From: Proteiniphilum sp. UBA4977
Lineage (GTDB): Bacteria > Bacteroidota > Bacteroidia > Bacteroidales > Dysgonomonadaceae
Assembly (NCBI GenBank): GCA_002398565.1
Contig: DGZP01000094.1
Coordinates: 1-28,379, forward strand
Direction: 5' to 3'
Length of the DNA: 28,379 nucleotides
Under the pieces are notes generated by a model. The model had not been told where the DNA came from and ran no database searches. It saw only the letters and a program-made list of their open reading frames with translations. The stretch's first letter is position 1; each line of letters starts with the position of its first letter. The position numbers were made by a program, and so were the translations under genes. Positions 7,023 to 14,987 of the stretch are shown here, one piece after another.

Positions 7023-7135
7023 TTTCATTATTTTAACCCTGAGAACAACAGATAGTTGACCAGGTTCACATTGACACCATGCTCTTACAATTGAAGAGCA
7101 TCGGAGCAATTTTTGTACTTTTAAAAATTTATATC

Positions 7136-9196
7136 ATGTATAAAAGGTCTGTACTACTTTATGCGGTTATATTTATTCTTAACTATACCATTCTGGCGGC
7201 AAATATAAAACAGAAGCCCGCGGAAGAAAAACCTAACATTCTCTTTATTCTGGTCGATGATCTCGGTTATGGCGATGTGGGCATCCTTTATCAAAGTCAA
7301 AGAAAGAAACAAAACCTGCCCCATATGTTAACGCCATCCATTGATAAGATGGCGGCACAGGGGGCTATTCTTTCAAACTCCTATTGTAATGCCCCCGTCA
7401 GTGTTTCTTCCCGTTCGTCTTTGTTAAGCGGCGTGACACAAGGTCATTCTATAGTGCGTGACAATCAGTTTGACAGAGAACTTGAGGACAACTACAATAT
7501 GGCAAACACATTGAAAAATGTCGGCTATGCCACTGTGGCAATTGGCAAATGGGGTCTTCAGGGAAAAGTGAGAACCGACACTGGCTGGCCGGCACATCCT
7601 TTAAAAAGAGGTTTTGACTATTATTATGGTTATATTCGCCACAGCGACGGCCACGAGCATTATCCCAAGGAAGGATTATATCGCAAAAGTAAAGAGGTGT
7701 ATGAGAACAATACGGTGGTGACTGATGATCTTGATAAATGTTATACCGGAGATTTATTTACGGCCAAGGCAAAACAATGGATAATAGACCATAACAAAAC
7801 ACAAAAAAACAAGCCCTTCTTTATGTATCTTGCCTATGATACGCCCCATGCTGTCATAGAGCTGCCCACGCAGGCCTATCCAAAAGGAAGCGGTTTAAAA
7901 GGCGGACTCCGGTGGTTGGGAGAAAAGGGCCATATGATCAACACGGCATCGGGGGACATTGATTCGTGGATATCTACGAGTTTTGTAAATAAAACATACG
8001 ATGACGATGGCAACCCAATGACACCAGAAAAACCATGGCCGGATGTGTATAAAAGATACGCAACCGTAGTGGAAAGGCTGGATGCCCAAGTAGGTGATAT
8101 ATTGCAGCTTTTGAAAGACCTTGGTATTGACAGAAATACTTTAATTGTATTTACTTCCGACAATGGGCCTTCACAGGAGTCTTATTTAAAAGAAAATTAT
8201 TCACCGGAATTTTTCAGAGGCTATGGCCCATTTGATGGAATTAAAAGAGATGTGTGGGAAGGGGGGGTAAGAGTACCTACCTTTGTGCAATGGACCGGAA
8301 AAATAAAGAGGGGTATCACTGTTGATACACCATCCATGTCATCGAATTGGCTTGCCACCTTTCTGGCTGCAGCAGGTCACAAAGCTCCAGTCAGGTCGGA
8401 TGGCGTTTCTTTGCTGCCCTCACTTTTAAAGACTGGCAAACAACAAACTTCCACAGTGTATATTGAATATTTTAATGATGGCAAAACTCCCGACTATAGC
8501 GATTTTGAAACCTATCGCAGAAGGAAAACGCGTGGACAGATGCAGATGTTAAGGTTGGGCAATTATCTTGGGGTACGGTATGATATAAAAGATCACTCCG
8601 ATGATTTCGAAATTTTTGATGTGTCTAAAGATGCCAAGGAAACGAAAAATCTGGCACCATCAATGCCTCGGTTGCAACAACAAATGAAAGACCGGGTATT
8701 GCAATTGCGAATGCCGGATGAGGGAGCAGAAAGGCCATACGACAAAGAATTTGTACCTTCATTAAAAGAAGTTGTCAATGAAAAAGGTATCATATGGAAA
8801 GAATATGCAGGAGAGTACTTGTGGGTTCCTCAAACATATGATCTTACCCCTTCGGACATGGGGCAGAAGCCAGTAAATAATGAATTTAATATCAGGAATT
8901 CAAAAAAAGGCGTAATCACTTACGAAGGAACTATTAAAGTGCCTGCAGACGACGAGTACTCATTTTACCTAACCACAAACGGAAAGGCCTTTTTAAAAAT
9001 TCATGATGCGTCCGTAATTGATGCGGATTACAACTATCAGGCGGGTTCGGAGAGAATTGGAAAAATTAAGTTGAAAGCGGGGTTACATCCTTTCAAACTG
9101 ACAGTTTTGAAAAATTCGCAAAATCCGCAACTCTCCCTAGACTGGAGCAGCGACAACTTTTCGAAGAGGGCTTTGACAGACGAAAATTTTTATTAA
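7136..9196 (+). CDS. Sulfatase (S1 arylsulfatase family) with C-terminal PA14-like domain
   Basis: About 686 aa. After a signal peptide (MYKRSVLLYAVIFILNYTILAA), the sulfatase fold starts with KPNILFILVDDLGYGD (metal-binding D41/D42). The active-site signature region is NAPVSVSSRSSLLSG: S89 occupies the formylglycine position and R93 the conserved arginine, but the usual Pro/Ala after the next residue is Ser. AIGKWGLQG and FTSDNGP carry further catalytic and metal residues. Residues about 570-686 (ITYEGTIKVPADDEYSFYL, then KLKAGLHPF) resemble a PA14/GLEYA carbohydrate-binding domain. Probably a periplasmic or surface enzyme removing sulfate esters from a glycan. I chose ATG 7136 because the signal peptide begins there, not at the in-frame ATG 7079. 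The gene is AT-richer than its neighbours and may be acquired. Confidence 0.9.
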   Translation: MYKRSVLLYAVIFILNYTILAANIKQKPAEEKPNILFILVDDLGYGDVGILYQSQRKKQNLPHMLTPSIDKMAAQGAILSNSYCNAPVSVSSRSSLLSGVTQGHSIVRDNQFDRELEDNYNMANTLKNVGYATVAIGKWGLQGKVRTDTGWPAHPLKRGFDYYYGYIRHSDGHEHYPKEGLYRKSKEVYENNTVVTDDLDKCYTGDLFTAKAKQWIIDHNKTQKNKPFFMYLAYDTPHAVIELPTQAYPKGSGLKGGLRWLGEKGHMINTASGDIDSWISTSFVNKTYDDDGNPMTPEKPWPDVYKRYATVVERLDAQVGDILQLLKDLGIDRNTLIVFTSDNGPSQESYLKENYSPEFFRGYGPFDGIKRDVWEGGVRVPTFVQWTGKIKRGITVDTPSMSSNWLATFLAAAGHKAPVRSDGVSLLPSLLKTGKQQTSTVYIEYFNDGKTPDYSDFETYRRRKTRGQMQMLRLGNYLGVRYDIKDHSDDFEIFDVSKDAKETKNLAPSMPRLQQQMKDRVLQLRMPDEGAERPYDKEFVPSLKEVVNEKGIIWKEYAGEYLWVPQTYDLTPSDMGQKPVNNEFNIRNSKKGVITYEGTIKVPADDEYSFYLTTNGKAFLKIHDASVIDADYNYQAGSERIGKIKLKAGLHPFKLTVLKNSQNPQLSLDWSSDNFSKRALTDENFY

Positions 9197-11961
9197 GAAG
9201 TCCGGCCTCCTTTGCTGCTTCCCTTATGTTCATTGCGGCGGGGTTGTTCATCGCGGCGGGATGACTTGCCATTAAATACATTGAAGCGATATACAAAGTG
9301 AACAATGAAATAGCTCGTTAGGGTATTGGTCGTAGTGTCACGAATAAAATTGGATGAAACATTCCTGCGAATATTGCTTCGTTGTTGTAAAATATCATAT
9401 AGCTTCACCCGGATAAGACCGTTTTTTTGTTTCAATATCTGTTTTTCAATGGAGGCATTCCAGAGGGTTTCATTCTGTTTAAAGCCATCAGAATAACCTG
9501 AGTTGGTAGAGTAGCGGATGTCGCTCTGAAAGCTTATGTCGAACGGAAGATAAATGGTAGTGTAGGCCGAGCTCCCGTAATTGAAATATTCCCTGTCCTG
9601 CTGTCCTTCCATACTGTTGTTTACCTTGTTGTAGGAAATGTTGCCCCTGACTGAAAACTGGAACTTTGACGAGTTATAATTGAAACTCAGGTTTTCAGAA
9701 AGGTTGGTCTGCCTGCTGATGTTCTCCTCATTGTTGGAAAAGCCGTTGTTGACTCTGTAGCTGGCATAGGAGGAGCTTGAGAAAGTGAATTTTTTGGTGA
9801 AAAGCGGTTGTGAAACGATTAAACGGAGGTCTCCGTTCCAATTGCCCTTCACATTCCTGAAAGTATTCTCCTTTCGCCCCGTCTCGGGATCGGTAAAACG
9901 GGAGGTGACAATTGCATTCAGCGTATAATTGAAACTGCCGATAATCATCTGAAAACGGTTCTCCTGTGGTTTAGAGTTATGGTAGCGGGCACTCATGCGA
10001 TGCATAAACTCAGGCTTGAGATCGGGATTTCCGTAGGTGATGTTCAGCGGATTGCTTACATCCACAACAGGCGAAATCTGATTCACGGTGGGTTGATCGG
10101 TGCTCCCCGTGTAGGTGAAGCGTAAGTTCCTCTGCCGCGACCAATAGTAGTTGAATTGCGCATTGGGGGAATAGTTGGTTACATTTTGTGAAATATCACT
10201 GATGAGCGAATCACCGACATAGGTTTTTCTTTTTGAAGAGGTCGGATAGACACTGAAGCCCACGTTGTAATTGTATTTTTCACTTCGCGACCGGAAACTG
10301 ATCCCGGCATCCTGGTTCACAGAATTGTTGTCGTTCAACTTGCTGTACTTTTTATCAAAGACGGTGTAGTTCCCTTCCTCATCACGGGTGCGTGTGTCTT
10401 TGTCCGATTTGGATGCCCCCTGCCGGTAGTTATAGGAAAGCTGAAGGAAATTTCGTTTTCCCAGCGGCTCCACATACGAAAAGTTACCGCTCAGGTTCGA
10501 TCCGCTGTTGGTGTTGGTAATACGCTGGTTGAGCAGATCGTCGACACGCTTTCCGGTATAGTAAGTGTTGGAAATGTTCGTTGCTTTGTTCTCCGAATTA
10601 TTGGAGCGGATATTGAACCCCACATTGATGCTTCGGCCGCGTTTCCCAAGACGACGGTGGAGGTTAAGGTTGCCGCTGACATTATTCCCGTTTCCGTGCG
10701 AATTGTAGTCGGCATTTCCGTAATTGACTGTATCACCCGCAACGCGCGTTGTGGAGAACAGATCAGTCTCTATGTCTTCGCTGCTGCTGAAGCCGAGGGT
10801 AGGACGGAAAACGAGTGTGGTCATGGAGTCGGGCTTCCACTCTAGACGTACATCCATGTTCAGACTTTCATCAAGGCTGTGAGAACGGTTGTCCTGATCC
10901 TCATAGGTGTCACCCTTACTCAACAGGTTCTGGGTGTATACCTTCGAGAGTGATTCTGACCGGTTGTTGCCGTAACGGATGTTACCACCCACCTCCAGTT
11001 TTTCCGATACCTCCTTGCTGAAGTTGAAACCGCTGTTGGCTGCCGTGTTGATGCCGTTTCCGCCACCACTCCTTGTTCTTCCGCTACTGCGTCCGTTTGC
11101 TGATCCCAGGTCGGAGACACCGGCATTATTGGTGTTGTTGATACCACCCGTGAAGGTCATCTGCTCATCGTTGCGCATGCGATTGACCAGGGCATTCAGT
11201 TCGTAGCGCTCCTGACTGCCGTATCCGGCAAAGGCATTGCCGAAGGTCCCCTTCTTCATGTCGGGACGGACGGTGAGATTGATAATCATCTCTTCCTCTC
11301 CGTCATCGAAACCGGTCATTTTTTCCATTTCCGACTTATTGTCGATGATCTGCAGTTTCTCGACCATCCTGGCAGGCAGGTTTTTGGAGGCAATCTTTGG
11401 ATCATCGCTGAAGAACTCCTTGCCATCGACAAATATCTTTTTTATTTCCTTCCCCTGTACTTTGATAACGCCATTCTGATCGATCTCCACACCGGTCATC
11501 TGCTTCAGTAGATCTTCAACCACAGCCATCCCTGTTACCTTATAGGTGGAGGCGTTGTACTCCACCGTGTCGCCCCGGACCTGAATTTCAGCTGCTGTTG
11601 CAGTGATCACCGCTTCATCGAGCAAGATGGTTTGTTCCTGCAAGGCAATGGTGTCGAGACGCACTGTCGGTTGAGAGGAGGAGAGCGTGAACTCCAGAAA
11701 GTAGGGGGTGTAACCCACAAAAGAGACTTGGGCAATGTAATTGCCATGTCTTACTGGAATCAGAAAAGTTCCTTCTCCTGTGGAAGAGGCACCGGTGACA
11801 AGTACGCTGTCCTCAGGGGTGAGTATGCGAATGGTGGCTGCAGGAACCACTTCCCCGGTATTCTTATCGATAATCTTTCCTGAGATGGTTCCCATGGTGG
11901 TTTGCGCCTGAATAGATGTTATCAGGGGCAGTAGCAGCAAAAGGAAAAATGTCTTCTTCAT
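9193..11961 (-). CDS. TonB-dependent-receptor-like outer membrane beta-barrel protein
   Basis: About 922 aa. A signal peptide (MKKTFFLLLLLPLITSIQAQ) precedes a CarboxypepD_reg-like beta-sandwich (GTISGKIIDKNTGEVVPAAT, to about residue 100), a plug-like region (VVEDLLKQMTGVEIDQNG, then GKEIKKIFVDGKEFFSDDP), and a long barrel rich in N/S/Y strands (OMP_b-brl_3 type). No classical SusC box is present, and no SusD partner adjoins it, so it is unlikely to be a glycan SusC. The tail EQPRRNEHKGSSKGGRTS is basic. I chose ATG 11961 over 12036 because the signal peptide starts there. Its stop overlaps the end of the convergent sulfatase gene by four bases. Substrate unknown. Confidence 0.87.
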   Translation of the reverse strand: MKKTFFLLLLLPLITSIQAQTTMGTISGKIIDKNTGEVVPAATIRILTPEDSVLVTGASSTGEGTFLIPVRHGNYIAQVSFVGYTPYFLEFTLSSSQPTVRLDTIALQEQTILLDEAVITATAAEIQVRGDTVEYNASTYKVTGMAVVEDLLKQMTGVEIDQNGVIKVQGKEIKKIFVDGKEFFSDDPKIASKNLPARMVEKLQIIDNKSEMEKMTGFDDGEEEMIINLTVRPDMKKGTFGNAFAGYGSQERYELNALVNRMRNDEQMTFTGGINNTNNAGVSDLGSANGRSSGRTRSGGGNGINTAANSGFNFSKEVSEKLEVGGNIRYGNNRSESLSKVYTQNLLSKGDTYEDQDNRSHSLDESLNMDVRLEWKPDSMTTLVFRPTLGFSSSEDIETDLFSTTRVAGDTVNYGNADYNSHGNGNNVSGNLNLHRRLGKRGRSINVGFNIRSNNSENKATNISNTYYTGKRVDDLLNQRITNTNSGSNLSGNFSYVEPLGKRNFLQLSYNYRQGASKSDKDTRTRDEEGNYTVFDKKYSKLNDNNSVNQDAGISFRSRSEKYNYNVGFSVYPTSSKRKTYVGDSLISDISQNVTNYSPNAQFNYYWSRQRNLRFTYTGSTDQPTVNQISPVVDVSNPLNITYGNPDLKPEFMHRMSARYHNSKPQENRFQMIIGSFNYTLNAIVTSRFTDPETGRKENTFRNVKGNWNGDLRLIVSQPLFTKKFTFSSSSYASYRVNNGFSNNEENISRQTNLSENLSFNYNSSKFQFSVRGNISYNKVNNSMEGQQDREYFNYGSSAYTTIYLPFDISFQSDIRYSTNSGYSDGFKQNETLWNASIEKQILKQKNGLIRVKLYDILQQRSNIRRNVSSNFIRDTTTNTLTSYFIVHFVYRFNVFNGKSSRRDEQPRRNEHKGSSKGGRTS

Positions 11962-12005
11962 TAGTTTATTGAAAAAAGTTGAAAATGAACTACACACCTC
12001 CGCTG

Positions 12006-12037
12006 CAAAGATAGAAATAATGCCGGCGGGTTTCAAG
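12006..12037 (-). promoter_or_regulatory. Promoter of the outer-membrane barrel gene
   Basis: Minus strand: CTTG (12034-12037), 20 bp, TATCTTTG (12006-12013). The start codon at 11961 is about 45 nt downstream, supporting the shorter start. Confidence 0.65.
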
Positions 12038-12097
12038 CAGAATAGATAAACCGCATTTTTTCATCGATGAACAGGGTGAATAAATCGGGAAACTGAT

Positions 12098-12105
12098 TAC
12101 ATTTG
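12098..12105 (+). promoter_or_regulatory. -7 element of the trans-sulfuration enzyme gene
   Basis: TACATTTG matches TAnnTTTG 50 nt before the ATG at 12156. The -33 site is not convincing. Confidence 0.5.
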
Positions 12106-12155
12106 CACATGAAAAAAGATTGTCAGTGATTATTACGGCGCCAAATATCAAAGAA

Positions 12156-13373
12156 ATGAAAGAAATAAAATACGAAACAAGGCTACTGGGACTACCCTAT
12201 CCGAAAAACGATGCATATGGCGCCCTCTCAATGCCGGTATATCACGCGCTGGCTTATGAATTTGAGACGGCCGAAGAGATGGAGGCCGCTTTCTGCGGAC
12301 GTACAGGTGAACATACCTACTCACGGGTAACAAACCCAACCGTGCAGTACTTCGAAGAACGGGTGAAGGCGGCGACCGGAGCTCATGGGGTAACAGCACT
12401 CAACTCAGGCATGGCTGCCATCAGCAACACTTTTTTTACTCTTGCATGGAGCGGATGCAACCTGGTGACGTCGCGTCACCTTTTTGGAAATACATACTCC
12501 TTCTTCGTAAATACATTGGGAGCCTTTGGCGTGGAAGTACGCTTCTGTGACCTGACAAATGCAGAGGAGGTGGCAACCTGCGTTGACGGGAACACTTGCG
12601 GTGTTTTTGTGGAGGTGATCACAAATCCGCAGATGGAGGTGGCAGACCTGCTGACACTGTCCGCTGTGGCGCACGAGAGAAATGTTCCACTCATAGCAGA
12701 CACCACTATCATTCCCTTCAGCACGTTTCATGCATCGGACTTTGGTATCGACATAGATGTGATATCGAGTACCAAATATATCTCGGGTGGAGGGACTAGC
12801 CTGGGGGGGCTAATCATCGATTACGGAAAGTTCAACTGGTCACACTCACCCAAACTGAAACCATTTGCCGATACCAAGACATCGGCCTTCCATTTCAAGC
12901 TGCGTAAGGAAATACACCGTAACCTGGGGGCTTACATGACACCGGAGGTGGCTTACATGCAGTCACTCGGACTGGAAACACTGCAGGTTCGATACGAGCG
13001 ACAATCAGCAGGTTGTCAGGAGCTTGCAGAGAGATTAATACCAATGCCCGGCGTGGTGTCGGTCAACTATCCGGGATTGCCTGACAATCCTTATTATGAG
13101 GTGGGCAAAAGACAGTTTGGAACATGTCCGGGGGCGATGCTGACGTTCGACCTGGATTCGAGAGATCGATGTTATGGCTTCATGAACAGACTCCAGCTGA
13201 TTCGCCGTGCCACAAACCTCTTTGATAACCGTACGCTCATCATTCACCCTGCGAGTACCATCTATGGTACCTTCACTCCAGAACAACGTGCCGCCATGGG
13301 CATAAAAGAAACCACACTCCGCCTGTCGGTAGGACTGGAGAGTGTGGATGATTTGATGAACGATATGTTTTAG
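12156..13373 (+). CDS. Cys/Met-metabolism PLP-dependent enzyme (trans-sulfuration family lyase or sulfhydrylase)
   Basis: The 405-aa protein belongs to the cystathionine gamma-synthase / methionine gamma-lyase / O-acetylhomoserine sulfhydrylase family (Pfam PF01053). Visible are HTYSRVTNPT (residues about 53-62, phosphate-binding Tyr-Ser-Arg), ALNSGMAA (about 81-88), D182 in IADTTIIPF, and the PLP lysine K207 in SSTKYISGGG. The late TLRLSVGLES motif binds the substrate carboxylate. The sequence alone does not tell synthase, lyase and sulfhydrylase apart. I chose ATG 12156 (MKEIKYETR) because the longer frame begins with a weak TTG at 12120. It lies convergent to the tlpA-susD-susC-cysK cluster and fits a local sulfur-amino-acid theme. 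Confidence 0.88.
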   Translation: MKEIKYETRLLGLPYPKNDAYGALSMPVYHALAYEFETAEEMEAAFCGRTGEHTYSRVTNPTVQYFEERVKAATGAHGVTALNSGMAAISNTFFTLAWSGCNLVTSRHLFGNTYSFFVNTLGAFGVEVRFCDLTNAEEVATCVDGNTCGVFVEVITNPQMEVADLLTLSAVAHERNVPLIADTTIIPFSTFHASDFGIDIDVISSTKYISGGGTSLGGLIIDYGKFNWSHSPKLKPFADTKTSAFHFKLRKEIHRNLGAYMTPEVAYMQSLGLETLQVRYERQSAGCQELAERLIPMPGVVSVNYPGLPDNPYYEVGKRQFGTCPGAMLTFDLDSRDRCYGFMNRLQLIRRATNLFDNRTLIIHPASTIYGTFTPEQRAAMGIKETTLRLSVGLESVDDLMNDMF

Positions 13374-13386
13374 ATTTTAGTGGTCC

Positions 13387-13416
13387 GGCTTTCAGTGTTG
13401 TTAGTGAAAGTCTTTT
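13387..13416 (+). terminator. Candidate intrinsic terminator after the PLP enzyme gene
   Basis: GGCTTTCA (13387-13394) and TGAAAGTC (13405-13412) form an 8-bp stem with one G-U pair and a 10-nt loop, followed by TTTT. Confidence 0.5.
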
Positions 13417-13449
13417 CCGGGCAGCGGTTTGGAAGTTTAGCTTTCAGAT

Positions 13450-14676
13450 TTATTCTCCCAATAGGTTGTTAACCAAAACGTTGAACTCTTTGATAAATTC
13501 TTCGTAAAAGAGGCCTGTGGCCGGTCCGTTGAAACCTGTATGAATGGTGCGTACCTTGCCCAGTTTATCAATAAAGAGGGTGGTGGGATAACTGGAGAAG
13601 TTATCCAGCTCGGGCAGCGCACCCGCTACGTTTTCCTTGCCGACTGCTCCGCCAAAGAGGATGGGGTAACCGGTGTTGTAACGCTTTCTCAGCTGGCTAA
13701 TGGCTTTCCTGGCATAGGCTTCGTCGTTTTTCCGTTCAAAGGAGATGCCGAGGATCTCCACACCTCTTTCTTTGTTCTCTTCATACCATGGTGCCAGAAA
13801 CGCCATCTCATCGAGACAGTTGGGACACCAGCTTCCCAGTATCGACACAATCACCACTTTGCCTTTATAGCGCTCATCACTGAGGGAAACGGTATTTCCT
13901 TCAAGATCGGGCAGGGAGAAACTGAGTGTTTCATATCCCGGTTTGAGACCGGCCAGTGAGTAGGCATCGGCCAGCGCCGCCGCATCGTTCTTCGTGCCCT
14001 GAAGCTCCGTGATGCCCCGGGTGGTGTGAAAGGTACCCCCGAAAAGGGTGTCTGCGGTAAAGGTGAGATCAATATAGTACGGACTCAGTCCGCCAAAAGC
14101 GGAAAGCTGTACGCCCTCACCGGTATAGGCACCTTCCAGAAAGCGAAGGTCGCCCGAGTTGGTCAGTATGGAGCCGGAGACAATGTTTCCGTCGCTTTTG
14201 AAGATGCCTACATTGCGGGTAGTGTCTCCGGATTCACCCACGAAGAGCACGTCCCACTTGCCGTCGATCTTCCTTGTGGTGGGTTGTAGAGCAGGAGTAA
14301 AACGTTCTTTTACGCCGTATACTGCGGTAAAGGGTATACCGGGATCGTCTTCGATATAATTCTTGATGAACTTTCCCTCAATACGGTCGTCCGCGACAAA
14401 TCCCCGGAGAACAGCATCATAAGCCAAAATGGGAACAATGAGCGTGTCTCCATGAAATGTGACGCCGGACAACTCTACCCGTTCTTCGCCGTTGATCAGG
14501 ATGAAGGTGGCAGAGTCGGTATCCTGCCTCTTCACCTCAAACAGGAATGGAGCCGTGCGACCGCTCGCCAACGCGAGTTCACCACGCCATGTACCTTCCT
14601 TTAATTCTTCTTTTTTCGTGCAGGAGCCAAGGCCTGCCAGTAGTAGTAGGAGAAATAAAAATCGCAAATTCTTCAT
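13450..14676 (-). CDS. TlpA-like thioredoxin-fold lipoprotein
   Basis: The 408-aa protein has a lipoprotein signal (MKNLRFLFLLLLLAGLGSC; lipobox LGSC, acylated C19). A beta-rich N-terminal half of about 230 residues follows, probably a DUF4369-like or barrel-like ligand domain (not firmly recognised). The C-terminal thioredoxin/AhpC-TSA domain (about 245-408) has the active site GSWCPNC (C284, C287), so it is probably a periplasmic or surface thiol-disulfide oxidoreductase. It follows susD in the same direction, separated by 311 nt that contain a long palindromic element. A role in reducing disulfides such as cystine during uptake would fit the cysteine-linked locus, but this is inference. 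Confidence 0.88.
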   Translation of the reverse strand: MKNLRFLFLLLLLAGLGSCTKKEELKEGTWRGELALASGRTAPFLFEVKRQDTDSATFILINGEERVELSGVTFHGDTLIVPILAYDAVLRGFVADDRIEGKFIKNYIEDDPGIPFTAVYGVKERFTPALQPTTRKIDGKWDVLFVGESGDTTRNVGIFKSDGNIVSGSILTNSGDLRFLEGAYTGEGVQLSAFGGLSPYYIDLTFTADTLFGGTFHTTRGITELQGTKNDAAALADAYSLAGLKPGYETLSFSLPDLEGNTVSLSDERYKGKVVIVSILGSWCPNCLDEMAFLAPWYEENKERGVEILGISFERKNDEAYARKAISQLRKRYNTGYPILFGGAVGKENVAGALPELDNFSSYPTTLFIDKLGKVRTIHTGFNGPATGLFYEEFIKEFNVLVNNLLGE

Positions 14677-14763
14677 ATTGATGTTGTTTTGTCTATACTT
14701 AATTATTTGTAAATCAATAATCTTTTGAAACCAACAGTTGCTTTATTCCAGGTGTCTAATCCA

Positions 14764-14930
14764 TTTTTTGCAACCAAGACAGAGACCTTTAAATGTTTTT
14801 GTGGGGACCCATCGCTCGAATTGAGCGTAAAAAGAGGAGTTGTCCGAACGAAGCGAGTTCTCCTCTTTTAGCTCATGAGAGCGATAATGGGTCACAAAGC
14901 ATTGACAGTCGATGAATTGGTTGCAAAAAA
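14764..14930. repeat. 167-bp long imperfect palindrome with perfect 14-bp inverted ends
   Basis: The ends TTTTTTGCAACCAA (14764-14777) and TTGGTTGCAAAAAA (14917-14930) are perfect inverted repeats. Moving inward, GACCCAT..CGCTC (14806-14817) pairs with GAGCGATAATGGGTC (14879-14893), and AAAAGAGGAG (14830-14839) pairs with CTCCTCTTTT (14860-14869), around a 20-nt centre that itself holds AACGAAGCGAGTT. One RNA or DNA strand could thus fold into a single long arm. It lies between susD and the TlpA gene. No transposase is present. It could be a MITE/REP-like element, an attC-like folded site or a terminator/processing structure. The overlapping 86-codon minus-strand frame is probably not a gene. 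Confidence 0.75.
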
Positions 14931-14987
14931 CACAGTCAGCGAAACATGAGTTACAACCAACGATACTGCAAATATAACGCACTTTTA

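Noticed and set aside
10491..11206. Several 60-80 codon ORFs in both strands within the barrel gene
   Set aside because: Frame shadows of the long barrel-coding frame, without motifs.
11962..12036. 25-residue N-terminal extension of the barrel protein
   Set aside because: It runs through the predicted promoter and precedes a perfect signal peptide that starts at 11961.
12109..12129. Mini-ORF MKKDCQ ahead of the trans-sulfuration gene, containing a Cys codon
   Set aside because: It begins almost at the predicted transcription start, is only six codons long and has no terminator or competing hairpin after it, so an attenuator like that of susC is not supported.
12120..12155. TTG-initiated 12-residue N-terminal extension of the PLP enzyme
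   Set aside because: ATG 12156 followed by KEIKYETR gives the family-like start.
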